Shown here piece by piece: positions 34,801-44,994 of a stretch of 64,000 nt of DNA (position 1 is the stretch's first letter; each line of letters begins with the position of its first letter). The notes below the pieces were generated by a model that worked only from the letters and a program-made list of their open reading frames with translations, was not told the DNA's origin and did not search any database. The stretch spans positions 1,312,501 through 1,376,500 of the forward strand of contig NZ_JAGIOR010000001.1 of assembly GCF_017876795.1 (NCBI RefSeq), given 5' to 3'. A program made the position numbers and the translations under genes. Source of the stretch: Rhizobium leguminosarum (GTDB lineage Bacteria > Pseudomonadota > Alphaproteobacteria > Rhizobiales > Rhizobiaceae).

Positions 34801-35826
34801 TCAGGCCGCCTTTTCCAGGTCCTTCTTCCAGCTGCCCTTGGCCGCGAGGCTGTTCATCTCGGCGCGGTGGGTGAATTCGCGCTGGCCGGCGGCGACGTTT
34901 TCCGGCTTGCCGTTCCAGGTCTTGAGGGCGCTGTCCTGCAGGGCGCGGCCGTAGGAGAAAGTGACGAGCCAGGGTAGGTCGGTGCTGGAATTGATGGCGG
35001 AAAGATGCGCGGTCGCTTCTTCAGTCGTCTGGCCGCCCGACAGGAAGGCGATGCCGGGAACGGCGGGCGGAACAGTCGCCTTCAGAACCTTGATCGTGCG
35101 CTCGGCAACTTCCGCGACCGAGGCCTTGCGGGCGTTCTTGCCGTCGATGACCATGTTCGGCTTCAGGATCATGCCTTCGAGGTTGACGCGGGCGTCGGCC
35201 AGCTCCTCAAAAACGATGCGCAGCGTGGATTCGGTGACTTCGGCGCAACGGTCGATCGTGTGGTCGCCCGGTTTGCCGTCCATCAGGCATTCCGGCTCGA
35301 CGATCGGAACGATCCCGGCCTCTTGGCAGAGTGCGGCATAACGAGCAAGCGCCTGAGCATTGGCGCGGACGGAACCGCGGGTCGGCAATGTCGACGAGAT
35401 GGCGATGACACCGCGCCACTTGGCGAAGCGGGCGCCGGCTTGATAATAGCGGGCAAGGCGCTCGCCGAGGCCATCGAGGCCTTCGGTGATGGTTTCAGCA
35501 GGATATTTGGCCATCGGCTTGGCGCCGGTGTCGACCTTGATGCCGGGAATGGAACCTGCAGCGCGAATGATGTCGACGAAAGGCGTGCCGTCCGCGGCCT
35601 TCTGGAAGAGCGTCTCTTCGAAGAGGATGACGCCGGAGATATATTTCTTCATCGCCTCGTCGGAGCGGAAGAGCATCTCCCGGTAGTCGCGACGGCTGGT
35701 TTCGGTCGATTCAAGGTTGATCGTGTCGAAACGCTTCTTGATGGTGGAGGTCGATTCATCTGCCGCAAGCAGTCCCCGGCCGCCTGCAACCATCTGCACT
35801 GCAATGTCTTCCAGTCGTTCGCTCAT
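34801..35826 (-). CDS. fba: class I fructose-bisphosphate aldolase
   Basis: A 341-residue aldolase of the Schiff-base type. The start region MVAGGRGLLAADESTSTIKK, VEPECLMDGKPGDH, the active-site Lys in LEGMILKPNM and the phosphate-binding FLSGGQTTEEATAHL are all present. It splits fructose-1,6-bisphosphate into glyceraldehyde-3-phosphate and dihydroxyacetone phosphate, or the reverse in gluconeogenesis. It follows pgk on the same strand but behind its own terminator, so the two may be transcribed separately. Confidence 0.96.
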   Translation of the reverse strand: MSERLEDIAVQMVAGGRGLLAADESTSTIKKRFDTINLESTETSRRDYREMLFRSDEAMKKYISGVILFEETLFQKAADGTPFVDIIRAAGSIPGIKVDTGAKPMAKYPAETITEGLDGLGERLARYYQAGARFAKWRGVIAISSTLPTRGSVRANAQALARYAALCQEAGIVPIVEPECLMDGKPGDHTIDRCAEVTESTLRIVFEELADARVNLEGMILKPNMVIDGKNARKASVAEVAERTIKVLKATVPPAVPGIAFLSGGQTTEEATAHLSAINSSTDLPWLVTFSYGRALQDSALKTWNGKPENVAAGQREFTHRAEMNSLAAKGSWKKDLEKAA

Positions 35827-35983
35827 CTCGTTCTCTCCACAGCATTAAACATCGGCGATTTAAGAATATAGGACGGCGATAACAGAAGTTTATAGAGAGG
35901 AAAATGGAAGGCTAAGTCATTGAAACGATTGAAATCAATTCAATCGTTTGAAAATCTGGGATTTTTTCCACCGGCTGAGCAAA

Positions 35984-36016
35984 AGACCGCGGAAGGCGCT
36001 CTCGCCACCGCGGTCT
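35984..36016 (-). terminator. intrinsic terminator of pgk
   Basis: A 9-bp stem, AGACCGCGG/CCGCGGTCT, with a 15-nt loop. TTTTGC follows on the minus strand. It lies 35 bp after the pgk stop. Confidence 0.7.
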
Positions 36017-36050
36017 ATCCACATGTAAAACCAGTCGAATCGGCTCGTGA

Positions 36051-37253
36051 CTATCTGGCGGCGTTGAGGATGGCGACGCCTGGAAGCTCCTTGCCTTCCA
36101 TCCATTCGAGGAAAGCGCCGCCGGCTGTGGAGACATAGGTGAAATCGTCGGCAACGCCGGCATGGTTCAGCGCCGAGACCGTGTCGCCACCGCCGGCAAC
36201 GGAGGTGAGCTTGCCGGCTGCAGTGCGCTCCGCAGCGTATTTCGCGGCAGCGACGGTGGCGGCATCGAAGGGCTCGATCTCGAAGGCGCCGAGCGGGCCA
36301 TTCCAGACGAGAGTCGAAGCGCGCTCGATCCAGGCGTTGATGGCTTCGACGGACTTCGGCCCGACATCGAGCACCATGGCATCGGCGGGAATGGCGTTGA
36401 TATCGACCGTCTCATTGGCGGCGCCCGCCTTGAACTCGCGGGCAATCACGCCGTCTTCCGGCAGGATGATGGCGCAGCCGGCGGTCGCTGCCTCGATCAT
36501 GATCTGCTTGGCGGTTTCGGCGAGATCGTGTTCGCAGAGCGACTTGCCGACATTGGTGCCGCGGGCGGCGATGAAGGTATTGGCCATGCCACCGCCGATG
36601 ACGAGCGCATCGACCTTCTTCACGAGGTTCATCAGGAGGTCGATCTTGGTCGAGACCTTGGCGCCGCCGACGATCGCAACGACAGGGCGGGCGGGATCAC
36701 CCAGGCCCTTTTCCAGCGCCACCAGCTCGGCCTGCATGGTGCGGCCGGCATAGGCCGGCAGGTGGTGGGCGAGGCCCTCGGTCGAGGCATGGGCGCGATG
36801 GGCGGCGGAGAAGGCGTCGTTGACATAGATGTCGCCGTTGGCAGCAAGCGACTTGGTGAAGTCGGGGTCGTTCTTTTCTTCACCCTTGTGGAAGCGGGTG
36901 TTTTCCAGAAGCAGGATATCGCCGTCATTCATCGCGGCAACGGCGGAGGCGGCGGCCTCGCCGACGCAATCGGACGCCGTCAGCACGGCATGATCAAGCA
37001 CTTCCTCGACCGAAGGGGCGATCAGCGACAGCGACAGGTCCGGCGAAGGGCCGTCCTTCGGCCGGCCGAAATGGGCAAGCAGGATCACCTTGGCACCCTT
37101 CTCGGACAGTTCGAGGATCGTCGGCGCCACACGCTCGATGCGGGTCGTATCGGTGACCTTGCCGTCCTTGACCGGGACATTGAGGTCGACGCGGACGAGA
37201 ACGCGCTTGCCGCGGATGTCGGAGAGATCGTCGAGGGTCTTGAAAGAAGGCAT
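36051..37253 (-). CDS. pgk: phosphoglycerate kinase
   Basis: A 400-residue kinase starting [20 protein letters not shown]. It shows [49 protein letters not shown], and [15 protein letters not shown] with the ATP-binding end. It interconverts 1,3-bisphosphoglycerate and 3-phosphoglycerate with ADP/ATP. The frame is open for 18 more codons upstream, but the normal family length and start favour 37253. It is flanked by fba and a cation antiporter. Confidence 0.96.
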   Translation of the reverse strand: MPSFKTLDDLSDIRGKRVLVRVDLNVPVKDGKVTDTTRIERVAPTILELSEKGAKVILLAHFGRPKDGPSPDLSLSLIAPSVEEVLDHAVLTASDCVGEAAASAVAAMNDGDILLLENTRFHKGEEKNDPDFTKSLAANGDIYVNDAFSAAHRAHASTEGLAHHLPAYAGRTMQAELVALEKGLGDPARPVVAIVGGAKVSTKIDLLMNLVKKVDALVIGGGMANTFIAARGTNVGKSLCEHDLAETAKQIMIEAATAGCAIILPEDGVIAREFKAGAANETVDINAIPADAMVLDVGPKSVEAINAWIERASTLVWNGPLGAFEIEPFDAATVAAAKYAAERTAAGKLTSVAGGGDTVSALNHAGVADDFTYVSTAGGAFLEWMEGKELPGVAILNAAR

Positions 37254-37323
37254 GGGGGAAATCCAGTCTTGGTTGGCGGAAGTTGCGCCGACCATAGCAA
37301 GGATCATTTGAGACGCAAGGCGT

Positions 37324-39204
37324 TCAACGGCCGTTTTCGCGCGTGCCTTCGTCGCGTCCGGGCGGTGCTTTCGCCGCGGTTTCGGAGGCTGCGGTTTCGC
37401 GGCTTCGGCGCCCTTTCAGCCGGTCGCGGATGCGCTGGATGATGTCCTTGAGATTGATGAAGATCGGCAGCGTGATCGCCGGTTCGACCGCTTCGAGCGA
37501 CATTCCGACGGAGGTGATGTGGTCGTGCTCGTCGAGATCGCGGACGATGAGAATGATCGAGCCAAGGCGGACGCGGTCGGCATAATCGGCCTTGCCGCCG
37601 AGGCGCTGCCGCATCAATTCGGCGATCGTCAGGCCCTTTTCGGATTCGTTGAGCAGGCCGGGGCCATAGGCGGCGTCGAGATCGGCGGCGGGGCGGGCGG
37701 GTGAGAGCGCGAAGGCTCCGAAAAAATCGGCATCGTCCTCATCCACCGGCGCACGGCTGGCGAAGAGCCGGTCGAGCAGGCGGGAATAGCTCGGCACGAT
37801 GAAGAGATAGACGAGATCGTTCTCGCGCAGTCGCCCGGCATATTGGTAGCGCATCGACTTGCCGTCGCGGATCACCAGCGAAGGCGTCGCCCAGCGCGGG
37901 ATGCGCTCGCCGCGCAGCACCGGACTATCCTTGATGACGCGGTAGGAGAGCAGTTCGTGATTGGCTGCGCCCGGCAGGTCGACCTCGACCTTGTCGACGG
38001 CACCGATGCGCGGCGGAATGATCAGGCCGAGCTTCTTGGCGACGGGCTTGATCGTCCAGCCCTGGAGGAGCAGCGAGACGAGCACGATGATGAAGGCCGT
38101 GTTGAAATAGATCTGTCCGTTCTCAAGCCCGCCGAGGATGGGCATGATGGCAAGCAGAATGGAGACGGCGCCGCGCAGGCCGACCCAGGCAACGAAGCCG
38201 ATTTCCTGCTGCGTGTAATCAAAGGGGAGCAGCGACAGCCAGACCGCCAACGGCCGGGCGATAAAGATCAGGAAGAGGGCAAGCAGAATGGCGGGCACGA
38301 TGATGACGGGGAATTGCGACGGCGTCGCAAGCAGACCGAGCACCAGGAACATGATGATCTGCGCCAGCCACGTCATGCCGTCCTGGAAGCGTTTGATGGT
38401 GCCAATCGCCTGCATCTTGCGGTTTCCGGCGTAAATGCCGGCGACGTAGACGGCGAGGAAGCCGCTGCCGCCGACCGCGCCGGTGAAGGAGAAGACGAGA
38501 AGGGCGAGCGCCAGCACGAAGATCGGCGTCAGGCCGCGATCGGTGTCCAGCTTACTGACGATCAGCACGATCATCATGCCGCCGAGCAGGCCGAGGATGA
38601 CGCCGAGGCCCATCTGCTGCACGAACATGGCGAGCATGCCGATATTGATGCCGGCGGAACGCTCGCCGCTTGCCAACACTTCGACAAGGGCGATGGTGAG
38701 GAAGATCGCCATCGGGTCGTTGGTGCCGGATTCGACCTCCAGCGTCGAGCGCACCTTGTCGCGGATGTTGATGCCGCCGATGCGCAGCAGGAAGAAAACG
38801 GCGGCGGCATCCGTCGATGCGACGATCGAGCCGAGCAGCAGGCCTTCCAGCCAGGTGAAGTTCAAAAGCCACATGGCGGCGAAGGCAAAGAGCGAGGCGG
38901 TAATCAGCACGCCGACCGAGGCGAGTGCCAAAGAGGGCACAGCCGCCAGCCGGAAGGCCTGCATCGGCGTGCCGAAGCCGGAATCAAACAGGATGACTGC
39001 CAGTGCGATGGAGCCGAGAATATAGGCGAGGTAATTATTGCTGAACTCGATGCCGAGACCGTCGACGCCGGCGGCAAGGCCGATCATGAGGAAAAGCAGC
39101 AGCAGCGGTGCGCCGAAACGGAAGGCAAGCAGGCTCGAAAAAGCGGCAAGAAGCACGAGCGCCGTCGAGACCAGCACCACGATATAAAACGCTTCCATGC
39201 CCAC
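37324..39204 (-). CDS. potassium/proton antiporter (CPA1/NhaP2 type)
   Basis: A 626-residue protein. The first ~400 residues form about 12-13 membrane helices, with the conserved antiporter segments [19 protein letters not shown] and [21 protein letters not shown] TrkA-C/RCK-type cytoplasmic domain follows at about 410-490 ([20 protein letters not shown]), then a CorC-like domain near 520-600. These proteins expel K+ or Na+ in exchange for H+. It sits between pgk and gap with no obvious metabolic link. Confidence 0.92.
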   Translation of the reverse strand: MGMEAFYIVVLVSTALVLLAAFSSLLAFRFGAPLLLLFLMIGLAAGVDGLGIEFSNNYLAYILGSIALAVILFDSGFGTPMQAFRLAAVPSLALASVGVLITASLFAFAAMWLLNFTWLEGLLLGSIVASTDAAAVFFLLRIGGINIRDKVRSTLEVESGTNDPMAIFLTIALVEVLASGERSAGINIGMLAMFVQQMGLGVILGLLGGMMIVLIVSKLDTDRGLTPIFVLALALLVFSFTGAVGGSGFLAVYVAGIYAGNRKMQAIGTIKRFQDGMTWLAQIIMFLVLGLLATPSQFPVIIVPAILLALFLIFIARPLAVWLSLLPFDYTQQEIGFVAWVGLRGAVSILLAIMPILGGLENGQIYFNTAFIIVLVSLLLQGWTIKPVAKKLGLIIPPRIGAVDKVEVDLPGAANHELLSYRVIKDSPVLRGERIPRWATPSLVIRDGKSMRYQYAGRLRENDLVYLFIVPSYSRLLDRLFASRAPVDEDDADFFGAFALSPARPAADLDAAYGPGLLNESEKGLTIAELMRQRLGGKADYADRVRLGSIILIVRDLDEHDHITSVGMSLEAVEPAITLPIFINLKDIIQRIRDRLKGRRSRETAASETAAKAPPGRDEGTRENGR

Positions 39205-39600
39205 CCCTTTTCATCGACTGCTTCACGATTACAGCCGCCCCGGCCGATCGGCCTTAGTCCAACCCCTCCTCATGCGCGGCGGTCCATCAGTAAACGGCAA
39301 AACGTCAGAGAAGGGTAGGCCTTGCGGCTTAACCTCGTCGCGACACTGCATCATGCTGCTGAACGGCTGCCGGACGGCCAACCGACACGGAATGCTACGG
39401 GAGAAATCGTCTTTAAAGAATGTATAGGAAAATCAGGCGAGAGCAGGGCAAAAGAGACAGGCACGGATTTTTCCTGCCGGTATCTGCGAACGGCAACGGA
39501 CCAAGACACGTTTCTGCGTTCACGCGGCGCGTCTGCCTTCTCCGATGGCGGGAAAAACGGATTGCAGGCGCGCATGCTGACAGCGGGGGCCGCTGCTCTG
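39205..39600. other. gene-free stretch
   Basis: About 400 bp between the antiporter start and a small membrane-protein gene. Plus-strand frames are open here but have no recognisable protein features. The stretch must contain the antiporter promoter. I see no clear repeat, RNA or operator. Confidence 0.4.
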
Positions 39601-39780
39601 TTATCCCAACGCTGCCTGAAGTATGACGATGGCGAGAAACGAGAGACCGATAAACGCGGCGACCCAGATAACCAGGCGATTAGCCTTTGCCAGCACCGCA
39701 GGTCTGACGTCCCGCTTGGGGTGAAATCGCTGCCGCCGCTTGAGGGTGGTGTGGGACAAGCGCTTTTGTGCCTCTGCCAT
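39601..39780 (-). CDS. small single-helix membrane protein, unknown
   Basis: A 59-residue frame, MAEAQKRLSHTTLKRRQRFH to VILQAALG. The first 35 residues are strongly basic and the rest is one membrane helix (RLVIWVAAFIGLSFLAIVIL). GGAGGCGATAA just before the ATG is an excellent ribosome binding site, so it is probably expressed. I do not recognise a family. Confidence 0.65.
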   Translation of the reverse strand: MAEAQKRLSHTTLKRRQRFHPKRDVRPAVLAKANRLVIWVAAFIGLSFLAIVILQAALG

Positions 39781-39896
39781 TTATCGCCTCCACTTCGATC
39801 ATCTTCGCCATTGTGCAGCGCCATGCATCTCCGCAATCTATCACGCTGGGCCAGCGGATTGCCAACCCTTGATCCATCCTTGCCTGCGAGCGGCAA

Positions 39897-39926
39897 CGCC
39901 ACACCGAACCTGTCGCTTCGGTGTGG
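39897..39926. terminator. hairpin between two small minus-strand genes
   Basis: An 11-bp stem, GCCACACCGAA/TTCGGTGTGGC, with an 8-nt loop. TTTCG follows on the plus strand, and there is no T run on the minus strand. It may mark the end of the gene at 39960. Confidence 0.45.
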
Positions 39927-39959
39927 CTTTCGAAATCGGAAAACGATGCTGATCGTCGG

Positions 39960-40274
39960 TCAGTCTTCGGTGTCCTCGCCCTCGTCGGTCAGATCCGCGA
40001 CCGGAACCAGGAAAACGACGAACTCGTCCTCGATGGTCCGTTCGGGATCATCGTCGAATTCATAGGCGTGCTCGACTTCGCTGGCTTCCTCGGCGGTCGC
40101 CTTGCGCAGGCTGAGCGCCGCTTTACGGTCCCAAAGGGGTTTGCCTTCGGACTCCAGGATGGTCAGATCGTCGCGAAAGTCTTCCGCCTCGAAGAAATGC
40201 GTCGCTTCCTGGTGATTTTCGGAGCGAAAGCTGGCAACGGCACGGCCGGCGATTTCTACAGTAAAGTAATCCAT
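39960..40274 (-). CDS. hypothetical acidic protein
   Basis: A 104-residue protein beginning MDYFTVEIAGRAVASFRSEN. A mixed alpha/beta first half is followed by a long acidic C-terminus (EFDDDPERTIEDEF ... DEGEDTED). GAGAGATGGATGG precedes the start. I do not recognise a domain. It lies downstream of gap's terminator on the same strand and looks like an independent small gene. Confidence 0.65.
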   Translation of the reverse strand: MDYFTVEIAGRAVASFRSENHQEATHFFEAEDFRDDLTILESEGKPLWDRKAALSLRKATAEEASEVEHAYEFDDDPERTIEDEFVVFLVPVADLTDEGEDTED

Positions 40275-40467
40275 CCATCTCTCTCATATCAGCGACACTG
40301 CTGCCGCACGGTATTGGCGTTCCGCGCCTGGCCGGTGGCCGATGCAGCGCGAGGAAACTGGGCATTTTGGAATGTCCAGGCGAGTTATTCTAACAGATCT
40401 CAGCCCGGCAATGGACGAAAAGATACCAGTGCGGGAAGGCTGGTTTCATTCGAGGCATGGCAACAAA

Positions 40468-40493
40468 AAGCGGCCCGGTTTCCCGGGCCGCTT
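40468..40493 (-). terminator. intrinsic terminator of gap
   Basis: An 11-bp perfect stem, AAGCGGCCCGG/CCGGGCCGCTT, with a TTTC loop and TTTTTG after it on the minus strand, 24 bp after the gap stop. Confidence 0.85.
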
Positions 40494-40516
40494 GCATGTC
40501 GATGCCTTAAGAGCGC

Positions 40517-41527
40517 TCAGATGAGCTTGGCAAACGCAACAGCCGTGTCGGACATGCGGCTGGAGAAGCCCCATTCATTGTCGTACCAGGACAGGACGCG
40601 CACGAAATTGCCTTCCATGACCTTGGTCTGATCGGTTGCGAAGATCGAGGAGTGGCTGTCGTGGTTGAAGTCACGGGAGACGAGCGGCTCGTCGGTGTAG
40701 CCGAGCACCCCCTTCAGCTTGCCGTTTGCAGCAGCCATGATGGCTTCGTTGATTTCGCCGACGCTGGTGGCCTTCTTGGCGACGAACTTGAAGTCGACGA
40801 CGGAAACGTTCGGGGTCGGAACGCGGATCGAGGTGCCGTCGAGCTTGCCCTTCAGATGCGGCAGAACGAGGCCGACTGCCTTGGCAGCGCCGGTCGAGGT
40901 CGGGATCATCGAAAGAGCGGCGGCGCGGGCGCGATACAGGTCCTTGTGCATCGTGTCGAGCGTCGGCTGGTCGCCGGTGTAGGAGTGGATCGTCGTCATG
41001 AAGCCGTGGTCGATGCCGACGGCGTCGTCGAGGATCTTCACGACCGGCACCAGGCAGTTGGTGGTGCAGGACGCATTGGAGATGACCATGTGCTCCTTGG
41101 TGAGCTGGACATGATTGACGCCGAAGACGACCGTCAGGTCGGCACCGTCTGCAGGTGCCGAAACGATGACGCGCTTGGCGCCGGCCGTCAGGTGGGCGGC
41201 AGCCTTGTCACGGGAGGTGAAGATGCCGGTGCATTCCATCGCGATGTCGACGCCGAGTTCGCGGTGCGGGAGCGTCGCCGGATCCTTGATGGCGGTGACC
41301 TTGATCGGCTTGCCGTTGCCGACGATGATCGAGTCACCCTCGACTTTCACGGTGGCCGGGAAGCGGCCGTGGATCGAGTCGTAGCGCAGCAGGTGGGCAT
41401 TGGTTTCGACGGGGCCGAGGTCGTTGATGGCGACGACTTCGATGTCGGTGCGGCCGGATTCGACGATGGCGCGGAGGACGTTGCGGCCGATGCGGCCGAA
41501 GCCGTTGATGGCAACCTTGACTGTCAT
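40517..41527 (-). CDS. gap: glyceraldehyde-3-phosphate dehydrogenase, type I
   Basis: 336 residues from the Met at 41527. The NAD-binding start is [19 protein letters not shown], the catalytic Cys lies in [15 protein letters not shown], and the end is [16 protein letters not shown]. It oxidises glyceraldehyde-3-phosphate to 1,3-bisphosphoglycerate. An alternative Met two codons upstream is closer to the GGGAGTG site. The Asp of INDL suggests NAD+ preference. It lies downstream of tkt with about 80 bp between, so the two may be co-transcribed. Confidence 0.97.
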   Translation of the reverse strand: MTVKVAINGFGRIGRNVLRAIVESGRTDIEVVAINDLGPVETNAHLLRYDSIHGRFPATVKVEGDSIIVGNGKPIKVTAIKDPATLPHRELGVDIAMECTGIFTSRDKAAAHLTAGAKRVIVSAPADGADLTVVFGVNHVQLTKEHMVISNASCTTNCLVPVVKILDDAVGIDHGFMTTIHSYTGDQPTLDTMHKDLYRARAAALSMIPTSTGAAKAVGLVLPHLKGKLDGTSIRVPTPNVSVVDFKFVAKKATSVGEINEAIMAAANGKLKGVLGYTDEPLVSRDFNHDSHSSIFATDQTKVMEGNFVRVLSWYDNEWGFSSRMSDTAVAFAKLI

Positions 41528-41609
41528 GTTCATTCACTCCCGATAGAGTAGGGCCCGATACAGCCGGGCCTGGAATTGAGGAGATGGAGAGCGCCTCAAG
41601 GCGCCCTCA

Positions 41610-43583
41610 TTAAAGCTTTGCTTCCGCGGCCGCAACGACGGCGTCGGCGGTGATGCCGAAATGCTTGTAAACGTCCTTCACCGGGCCGGAAGCGCCGAAG
41701 CCCTTCATGCCGACGAAAGTGCCTTCCGGTCCGATAAAGGCATCCCAGCCTTCACGGACGGCCGCTTCGACAGCGATCTTGACCGGCGAGTTGCCGAGGA
41801 TTTCCTTGCGATAGGCGTCCGGCTGTTCGAAGAACAGTTCCGTGCAGGGAACCGATACGACGCGCACCGTGACATCCTTGGCTTCAAGGGTTGCACGGGC
41901 GGCGACGGCGATTTCGACTTCCGAACCGGAGGCGAAGATGGTCACCTTGGCGTCGGCATTGCCGGCCAGCGTATAAGCGCCCTGTTCGCAGAGATTCTTT
42001 TCGCTGTATTCGGTGCGGGAAGCAGTGAGGTTCTGGCGCGTCAGAGCAAGGCCCGAAGGACGGTTGTGCGTCTTGACGGCGATCTGCCAGCATTCTGCTG
42101 TTTCCGTGGCGTCGGCCGGACGGAAGATCATCAGGTTCGGGATGGCGCGCAGACCGGCGAGCTGTTCGACCGGCTGGTGCGTCGGGCCGTCTTCGCCGAC
42201 GCCGATCGAGTCATGCGTCAGGACATGGATGACACGGATGCCCATCAGCGAAGCAAGGCGGATCGGCGGGCGGCAATAATCCGAAAAGATCAGGAAGCCG
42301 CCGCTATAGGGGATGAGGCCGCCATGTAGCGCGATGCCGTTCATCGCAGAGGCCATGCCGTGCTCGCGGATGCCCCAATGCATGTAACGGCCGGCGAAAT
42401 CCGTCGGCGTGATCGAGTGCATCTGGCTGGTCTTGGTGTTGTTCGATGGCGTCAGGTCGGCGGAGCCGCCGAGCGTTTCCGGCAGGAAGCCGTTGATCAC
42501 CTCGAGCGCATCTTCCGAAGCCTTGCGGGTGGCAACGGTCGGCTTGGTCTCGGCAAGCTTCTTCTTGAAGGCGCTGATTGCGGCGTCGAAGCCTTCCGGC
42601 AGCTCGCCTGCCATACGGCGGGTGAATTCGGCCTTGGCCGGCGCCTTGGCCAGGCCCTGTTCCCAGGCGTTGACGAGATCGACGGAGCGGGCGCCGGCTG
42701 CACGCCAGGCGTCCAAGATGTCCGACGGGATGACGAAGGCTTCAGATTCCCAGTTCAGCGCCTTGCGCGTGGCGGCGATTTCCTCGGCGCCGAGCGGGTT
42801 GCCGTGGACCTTATGGGTGCCCTGCTTGTTCGGGGCGCCGAAGCCGATGATCGTCTTGCAGGCGATGAAGGTCGGACGGTCGGACTTGTGAGCAGCTTCG
42901 ATCGCTTCGGCGATGGCGGCCTGATCGTGACCGTCGATCTCGATCGTGTTCCAATGCACGGCCTTGAAACGGGCGATCTGATCGGTGGAATCCGAAAGAG
43001 ATACGGCGCCGTCGATGGTGATCGAGTTGTTGTCCCAGAACAGAACGAGCTTGTTGAGTTTCAAATGGCCGGCGAGCGCGATGGCTTCGTGGCTGATGCC
43101 CTCCATCAGGCAGCCGTCGCCGCAAATTGCATAGGTATAGTGATCCTGAAGATCGGCGCCGAATTCCTCTCGCAGCTTGCGTTCGGCAATCGCCATGCCG
43201 ACGGAATTGGCAATACCCTGGCCGAGCGGACCGGTCGTCGTTTCGATGCCGGTGGCGTGACCATATTCCGGATGACCGGCGGTCTTCGAACCGAGCTGGC
43301 GGAACTGCTTCAGATCCTCGATCGTCATGTCGGGATAGCCGGTCAGATACAGCAGCGAATAGAGCAGCATCGAGCCATGGCCGGCCGAGAGTACGAAGCG
43401 ATCGCGGTTCGGCCAGTGTGGCTTCTTCGGATCGAACTTCAGATATTTGGTGAACAGGACCGTTGCCACATCAGCCATGCCCATCGGCATGCCGGGGTGG
43501 CCGGAGTTTGCCTTTTCAACGGCGTCCATGGCGAGAAAACGGATTGCATTCGCCATCCGGTCGTGTTGTTCGGGAGAGGTCAT
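41610..43583 (-). CDS. tkt: transketolase
   Basis: A 657-residue enzyme from [20 protein letters not shown]. The thiamine-pyrophosphate motif starts at GDGCLMEG and ends at DNNSITIDG. Substrate-binding His residues lie in [10 protein letters not shown], and the pyrimidine domain shows [20 protein letters not shown]. It transfers two-carbon units between sugar phosphates in the pentose phosphate pathway. The frame continues 68 codons upstream without family similarity, and GAGAGGTC-type spacing supports 43583. It heads the tkt-gap group. Confidence 0.97.
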   Translation of the reverse strand: MTSPEQHDRMANAIRFLAMDAVEKANSGHPGMPMGMADVATVLFTKYLKFDPKKPHWPNRDRFVLSAGHGSMLLYSLLYLTGYPDMTIEDLKQFRQLGSKTAGHPEYGHATGIETTTGPLGQGIANSVGMAIAERKLREEFGADLQDHYTYAICGDGCLMEGISHEAIALAGHLKLNKLVLFWDNNSITIDGAVSLSDSTDQIARFKAVHWNTIEIDGHDQAAIAEAIEAAHKSDRPTFIACKTIIGFGAPNKQGTHKVHGNPLGAEEIAATRKALNWESEAFVIPSDILDAWRAAGARSVDLVNAWEQGLAKAPAKAEFTRRMAGELPEGFDAAISAFKKKLAETKPTVATRKASEDALEVINGFLPETLGGSADLTPSNNTKTSQMHSITPTDFAGRYMHWGIREHGMASAMNGIALHGGLIPYSGGFLIFSDYCRPPIRLASLMGIRVIHVLTHDSIGVGEDGPTHQPVEQLAGLRAIPNLMIFRPADATETAECWQIAVKTHNRPSGLALTRQNLTASRTEYSEKNLCEQGAYTLAGNADAKVTIFASGSEVEIAVAARATLEAKDVTVRVVSVPCTELFFEQPDAYRKEILGNSPVKIAVEAAVREGWDAFIGPEGTFVGMKGFGASGPVKDVYKHFGITADAVVAAAEAKL

Positions 43584-43719
43584 GGCTTTTCCGCAAGTTC
43601 CGGGTGTCGGGGGATGGCCTCGAGCCTCCAAGACCATCAAGTGAAAGCGGCAGAGACATAGCAGTTGGCGCTGGCAAGTCAATAAATGGCAAGCCAAATC
43701 CGGGCGGGCAATGGTGATT

Positions 43720-43755
43720 TTTGACATTTGATCGCGCGATTGTACAAATGACAAA
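43720..43755 (-). promoter_or_regulatory. inverted repeat upstream of tkt, possible operator
   Basis: TTTGACATTTG (43720-43730) and CAAATGACAAA (43745-43755) form an 11-bp inverted repeat with one mismatch around a 14-nt spacer containing ATCGCGCGAT. It lies about 140 bp before the tkt start, in an A+T-rich stretch. It looks like a regulator binding site for the carbon genes; which regulator is not known. Confidence 0.45.
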
Positions 43756-43861
43756 TCGTCTATCGTCGGCATGTGTAAAACGCTCATCCACAGGATAGGC
43801 CGGTAGGCAAGTGACAGGATTTATTGACGGGCCGTCGGCGAGCTGCATATCCTTTTTAAAT

Positions 43862-43900
43862 CGCAGGATCGGCGCGGCATGCCGATTCGCGGATCCTGCG
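43862..43900 (+). other. leader hairpin before the DUF4164 gene
   Basis: CGCAGGATC pairs with GATCCTGCG (9 bp) around a 21-nt loop that includes CGGCATGCCG. It ends about 17 nt before the start codon and could affect translation of the small gene. Confidence 0.4.
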
Positions 43901-43919
43901 CGGGAATCGGGAAGGCATG

Positions 43920-44192
43920 ATGCCCACAGGCAAAACCATGGAAGCAGCGCTCAACGAATTGAGACAGGCGATTTCGGGCCTCGAAAACGCCGTCGACATG
44001 CGCGTCGAGCGGCAGCGCGAACAGGGCGAGATCGAGGGCGAGGTGCGGCGCGTGCACGCCGACCGTTCCCGGCTGGCGCAGGAGCTCGACCAGGCCGAAT
44101 TCCGCGCCAACCGGCTGGAAGAGGTCAACCGCGAGGTATCGCGGCGGCTGGTGACGGCCATGGAAACGATCCGCGCGGTTCTGGATCGCTAG
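43920..44192 (+). CDS. DUF4164 family coiled-coil protein
   Basis: A 90-residue protein, almost wholly a charged coiled coil: MEAALNELRQAISGLENAVD, EVRRVHADRSRLAQELDQAE and VNREVSRRLVTAMETIRAVL. It matches the small DUF4164 family found just upstream of zapA in rhizobia. GGGAAGGC lies before two adjacent ATG codons (43917 and 43920). Its position suggests a link with cell division, but no function is proven. A RIME1-like element separates it from zapA. Confidence 0.82.
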   Translation: MPTGKTMEAALNELRQAISGLENAVDMRVERQREQGEIEGEVRRVHADRSRLAQELDQAEFRANRLEEVNREVSRRLVTAMETIRAVLDR

Positions 44193-44301
44193 AAAAGGAT
44201 GATTTTAGGCCAAGTTGGCCCAAAATCTGAATCCTGTTCTAATTTAAGCGTTGAGCATGATGTCGTCCGAAAACCGCTCACACTTTTCGGCATCATGCTC
44301 T
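44190..44301. repeat. RIME1-like intergenic element, copy 2
   Basis: The same two-palindrome element as at 1147 and 57329, with some base changes (AGAAAAGGATGATTTTAGGC ... GCATCATGCTC). It begins on the stop codon of the DUF4164 gene and ends about 17 bp before zapA, so it lies within a probable operon. Confidence 0.78.
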
Positions 44302-44318
44302 CGTAGAAAGAGTTTGGC

Positions 44319-44696
44319 ATGGCGCAGGTGACGGTAACGATCGACGGCAAGGCCTATCGCATGGCTTGCGAGGAAGGGCAGGAGGATCACCTGACCGATC
44401 TCGCGACCAGTTTCGACCGCTATGTCGGCCATCTCAAGGGGCAGTTCGGGGAAATCGGCGATCTCAGAATCACCGTCATGGCCGGTATCATGATCATGGA
44501 CGAGATTTCCGAGTTGACGCGCCGCGTGGCCGGGCTGGAATCCGAGCTCGAGTCGTTGCGCGGCAACCGCGACACGGTGCTAGCGGCCACCGCCCGCACC
44601 GAGGAAAATCTTGCGGCGGCGCTCAGTGAGGTTTCAAGCCGGATTCGCGGCATCACCGACAAGCTGAATGGCCGGCCCGCCCCCGAACTCAATTGA
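44319..44696 (+). CDS. zapA: cell division protein ZapA
   Basis: A 125-residue protein. The N-terminal ZapA domain reads AQVTVTIDGKAYRMACEEGQ, then LTDLATSFDRYVGHLKGQFG and DLRITVMAGIMIMDEISELT. A coiled-coil helix makes up the C-terminal half. ZapA tetramers cross-link FtsZ filaments at the division site. The 6S RNA gene directly downstream is a common arrangement in proteobacteria and supports the call. Confidence 0.92.
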   Translation: MAQVTVTIDGKAYRMACEEGQEDHLTDLATSFDRYVGHLKGQFGEIGDLRITVMAGIMIMDEISELTRRVAGLESELESLRGNRDTVLAATARTEENLAAALSEVSSRIRGITDKLNGRPAPELN

Positions 44697-44765
44697 CCTC
44701 AATTAAATAACGGCGACGTGCCGCCGCCACTGGCGCGCTGGCGCAAACGACCTTATATATCGCGA

Positions 44766-44930
44766 TGCGGTCTGCGCCTCTCGACAGGAACCACAATCCC
44801 TGGGGCCATACTCGATCCAAAGGGAGCTGTCCCTGGCTAGGCCCGTGGGCCTGGACACACGGCGCCCACCTACGTTTGTAGGCACCCAGGATCGTAAACA
44901 TCCATCGGTTGTCGTGGATCGCACCTTCCC
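44766..44930 (+). ncRNA. ssrS: 6S RNA
   Basis: About 165 nt directly downstream of zapA. The predicted fold fits 6S RNA. An outer stem forms between GCGCCTCTCGAC and GTCGTGGATCGC and between AACC and GGTT. A second stem forms between AATCCCTGGG and CCCAGGATC. The centre GGGAGCTGTCCCTGGCTAGG and a GC-rich apical hairpin lie between. A TATATA-type -10 lies at about 44754 and a TTCCCTTT tail follows. 6S RNA binds RNA polymerase holoenzyme and dampens sigma-70 transcription. The exact ends are estimates. Confidence 0.75.
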
Positions 44931-44994
44931 TTTCATCTCAGCGAAGACGCCGAACCGAACGCGGTTTACGCGTCCGTCCCGTTCAGCGCGTCCG

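Noticed and set aside
37843..39318. Open frame of 491 codons on the plus strand opposite the antiporter
   Set aside because: Very rich in Glu, Asp, Gln and His as expected from the complement of a membrane-protein gene; no recognisable domain. Similar frames opposite the MFS gene, pgk, tkt and the DUF1508-rcdA region were dropped for the same reason.
39322..40065. Open frame of 247 codons on the plus strand across the gap region
   Set aside because: Low-complexity end, no domain, and it overlaps two better-supported small minus-strand genes.
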